Shown here: one piece after another, positions 6,166-7,864 of the stretch | Layout: each line of letters starts with the position of its first letter | Position numbering within the stretch: position 1 is the first letter of the stretch | Source of the DNA: Rhodospirillales bacterium | GTDB lineage: Bacteria > Pseudomonadota > Alphaproteobacteria > UBA828 | DNA: 7,864 nt | NCBI GenBank assembly: GCA_026712885.1 | Contig: JAPOPO010000021.1 | Span: 1 to 7,864 of the forward strand | Direction: 5' to 3' | Notes under the pieces: model-generated | Database searches by the model: none | Seen by the model: only the letters and a program-made list of their open reading frames with translations | What the model was told of the DNA's origin: nothing | Translations under genes and position numbers: made by a program

Positions 6166-7827
6166 ATGACCGACACGCTCGCCATCGCACTCGCCCAGCT
6201 CAACCCCACCGTGGGGGACCTGGAGGGCAACAAGGCGCTGATCCTGGGCGCTCGCGCCGAGGCCGCGGCCCAGGGCGCTGACCTCGTGGTCTGCACCGAG
6301 CTCGTGGTGACCGGCTACCCGCCCGAGGACCTCGTGCTCAAGCCAATGTTCCAGGAGCAGTCGCGGGCTGTCGTGGAAGCACTCGCGGCGGCGACCGCGG
6401 ACGGCGGGCCCGCACTCCTCATCGGCGCGCCCTGGGTCGACGACGGCAAGCTCTACAACGCCGCGCTCCTGCTCGACGGCGGCGAGGTCGCGGCGCGACG
6501 CTACAAGTACGAGCTGCCCAACTACGGCGTCTTCGACGAGGTTCGGGTGTTCGCGCGCGCCGGCCTGCCGGGGCCGATCCCGTTTCGCGGGGTCCGCCTC
6601 GGCGCCATGACCTGCGAGGACATGTGGTTTCCCGAGGTCGCCGAATGCCTCGTGGAATCTGGCGCCGAAATCATGATCGTTATCAACGGCTCGCCCTTCG
6701 AGAGCGACAAGGAGGACGTCCGCCTCAACTGCGCCGTGGCGCGCATCGGCGAGACAGAGCTGCCATTGGTCTACGCGAACCAGGTGGGCGGCCAGGACGA
6801 GCTTGTCTTCGACGGCGCGTCCTTCGTCCTCAATGCCGATCACAGCCTCGCCGCCCAGGCGCCGGCCTTCGAGGAATCGGTCGCGCTCACCCGCTGGACG
6901 CGCGAGGCAGATGGTTGGCACTGTGCGCCCGGCCCGCGCGCCGCACTGCCTGACGGCCACGCGGCGACCTACCGCGCCATGACGTTGGGGCTGGCCGATT
7001 ACGTCGGGAAGAACGGTTTCCCTGGCGTGCTGATCGGGCTTTCCGGCGGCATCGATTCGGCGCTGACGGCCGCCGTCGCCGTCGATGCGCTGGGCGCCGA
7101 CCGGGTGTTCTGCGTCGTCATGCCGTCGCGCTACACGGCGCAGTCCTCCCTCGACGACGCGGGGGAATGCGCGCGCCTGCTCGGAGTCCGCCACGAGGTG
7201 GTGGGGATCGAACCGGCGGTGGACGCGCTCGGCGGCCTGCTGGCGCCGATCTTCGCGGGCCGCGACGCGGACGAGACGGAGGAGAACATCCAGGCGCGGG
7301 TGCGCGGCGTCATCCTGATGGCGATCAGCAACAAGCTCGGTCACATGGTGCTCACCACCGGCAACAAGTCCGAGATGTCGGTGGGCTACGCCACGCTCTA
7401 CGGCGACATGTGCGGCGGCTATTCGGTGCTGAAGGACGTCTACAAGACTGACGTGTTCGCGATGGCGCGCTGGCGCAACGGTAGCTGGATGGAGGGGCTC
7501 AAGGGGCCGCAAGGAGCCGTGATTCCCGAGGCGATCATCGACAAGCCGCCGAGCGCGGAGCTTCGCCCCGACCAGACCGATCAGGACACGCTGCCCCCCT
7601 ACGAGGTGCTGGACGACGTGCTGCGCGGCCTGGTGGAGGAGGAGCGCTCGACCGAGGAGCTCGTGGCCCGCGGCCATGCGGCGGAGACCGCGGCGCGCAT
7701 CTGGCGAATGCTCGACATCGCGGAGTATAAGCGGCGCCAGGCGCCGCCGGGCATCAAGCTCACGCTGCGCTCCTTCGGCAAGGACCGCCGCTACCCCATC
7801 ACCAACCGCTACCGCGGGGCCGACTGA
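6166..7827 (+). CDS. nadE: Glutamine-dependent NAD+ synthetase
   Basis: NadE catalyses the last step of NAD synthesis: ATP-dependent amidation of nicotinate adenine dinucleotide with ammonia released from glutamine. The 553 residues show both expected domains. The N-terminal nitrilase-type glutaminase (about 3-250) holds the triad E45 (CTELVVTGYPPEDL), K114 (KYELPNYGVFDE) and C150 (MTCEDMWFPE). The C-terminal ATP-pyrophosphatase/synthetase (about 270-553) has the P-loop SGGIDS (293-298) and TTGNKSE (397-403), then GYATLYGDMCGGYSVLKDVYKT. Both activities look intact. The ATG at 6166 gives the usual family opening MTDTLAIALAQLNPTVGD. An in-frame GTG at 6148 would add six residues, and neither start has a clear Shine-Dalgarno, which is unusual here. 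It follows pncB, which supplies the same pathway two steps earlier, and its stop is three bases before cysS. Confidence 0.96.
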   Translation: MTDTLAIALAQLNPTVGDLEGNKALILGARAEAAAQGADLVVCTELVVTGYPPEDLVLKPMFQEQSRAVVEALAAATADGGPALLIGAPWVDDGKLYNAALLLDGGEVAARRYKYELPNYGVFDEVRVFARAGLPGPIPFRGVRLGAMTCEDMWFPEVAECLVESGAEIMIVINGSPFESDKEDVRLNCAVARIGETELPLVYANQVGGQDELVFDGASFVLNADHSLAAQAPAFEESVALTRWTREADGWHCAPGPRAALPDGHAATYRAMTLGLADYVGKNGFPGVLIGLSGGIDSALTAAVAVDALGADRVFCVVMPSRYTAQSSLDDAGECARLLGVRHEVVGIEPAVDALGGLLAPIFAGRDADETEENIQARVRGVILMAISNKLGHMVLTTGNKSEMSVGYATLYGDMCGGYSVLKDVYKTDVFAMARWRNGSWMEGLKGPQGAVIPEAIIDKPPSAELRPDQTDQDTLPPYEVLDDVLRGLVEEERSTEELVARGHAAETAARIWRMLDIAEYKRRQAPPGIKLTLRSFGKDRRYPITNRYRGAD

Positions 7828-7830
7828 GCC

Positions 7831-7864
7831 ATGACGCTCACGCTGCACAACACGCTGACCCGCA
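7831..7864 (+). CDS. cysS: Cysteinyl-tRNA synthetase, first 11 codons (runs off the right edge)
   Basis: An ATG three bases after the nadE stop opens MTLTLHNTLTR. This matches the characteristic start of bacterial cysteinyl-tRNA synthetases (M-x-L-x-L-Y/H-N-T-L-T-R), which charge tRNA-Cys. In full-length enzymes this stretch leads into the catalytic Rossmann domain and its zinc-binding cysteine. Only 34 bases are visible, so the call rests on this short motif. The very short spacing implies cotranscription with nadE. A GGGG run at 7815-7818 is the only candidate ribosome-binding sequence, so translational coupling to nadE is likely (inference). Confidence 0.72.
   Translation, partial: MTLTLHNTLTR

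Noticed and set aside
4896..6296. 466-codon open frame on the minus strand
   Set aside because: It is antisense to pncB and the start of nadE, with no recognisable domain; a GC-rich shadow frame.
6088..7848. 586-codon open frame on the minus strand
   Set aside because: It lies wholly antisense to nadE, whose motifs and both catalytic sites are unmistakable. Its translation is low-complexity (rich in R, H, A, V, G) and shows no family motif, as expected for a shadow in GC-rich coding DNA.
1..7864. CRISPR arrays, tRNA or rRNA genes, toxin-antitoxin or defence genes
   Set aside because: I looked for regularly spaced repeats, tRNA arm signatures and small gene pairs and saw none; the window is mostly core metabolism.

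Overview
The window is GC-rich, densely coding chromosomal DNA. Its gene content points to an alphaproteobacterium, possibly Rhodospirillales-like. The clues are a short class II DAHP synthase next to a glutathione reductase, a compact nicotinate phosphoribosyltransferase, a two-domain glutamine-dependent NAD+ synthetase, and high G/C at third codon positions. The lineage is inferred from protein style and not proven.

Left part (1-1367): a divergent pair. The 5' end of an acyl-CoA synthetase-like gene runs leftward off the window edge from 387. A TetR-family regulator runs rightward (684-1367). The roughly 300-base gap between them has an AT-rich island with a TTGACA box directly followed by a perfect 15-bp inverted repeat, a good candidate operator for the TetR protein.

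Middle part (1368-2023): 656 bases without an intact gene. They appear to be mobile-element debris: an IS21-like terminus (1381-1440) and, on the minus strand, a truncated N-terminal zinc-binding domain of a phage/plasmid-type Toprim primase-like protein (conserved part about 1600-1799). A hairpin-forming inverted repeat (1857-1886) lies at its upstream edge.

Right part (2024-7864): five housekeeping genes, all on the plus strand. They are gor (glutathione reductase), a class II DAHP synthase (first step of the shikimate pathway), pncB-like nicotinate phosphoribosyltransferase (20 bases after the DAHP synthase), nadE (glutamine-dependent NAD+ synthetase) and the first 11 codons of cysS (cysteinyl-tRNA synthetase, 3 bases after nadE). 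PncB makes nicotinate mononucleotide and NadE performs the last NAD step, so the two bracket the Preiss-Handler salvage route, with NadD encoded elsewhere. A strong hairpin and a TATAAC box just before the nadE ATG suggest that nadE-cysS may start its own, possibly leaderless, transcript.

I found no CRISPR array, tRNA, rRNA or intact mobile element, and no convincing new multi-gene system. The parts most worth a second look are the tetR operator, the mobile-DNA scar upstream of gor, and the nadE start region.
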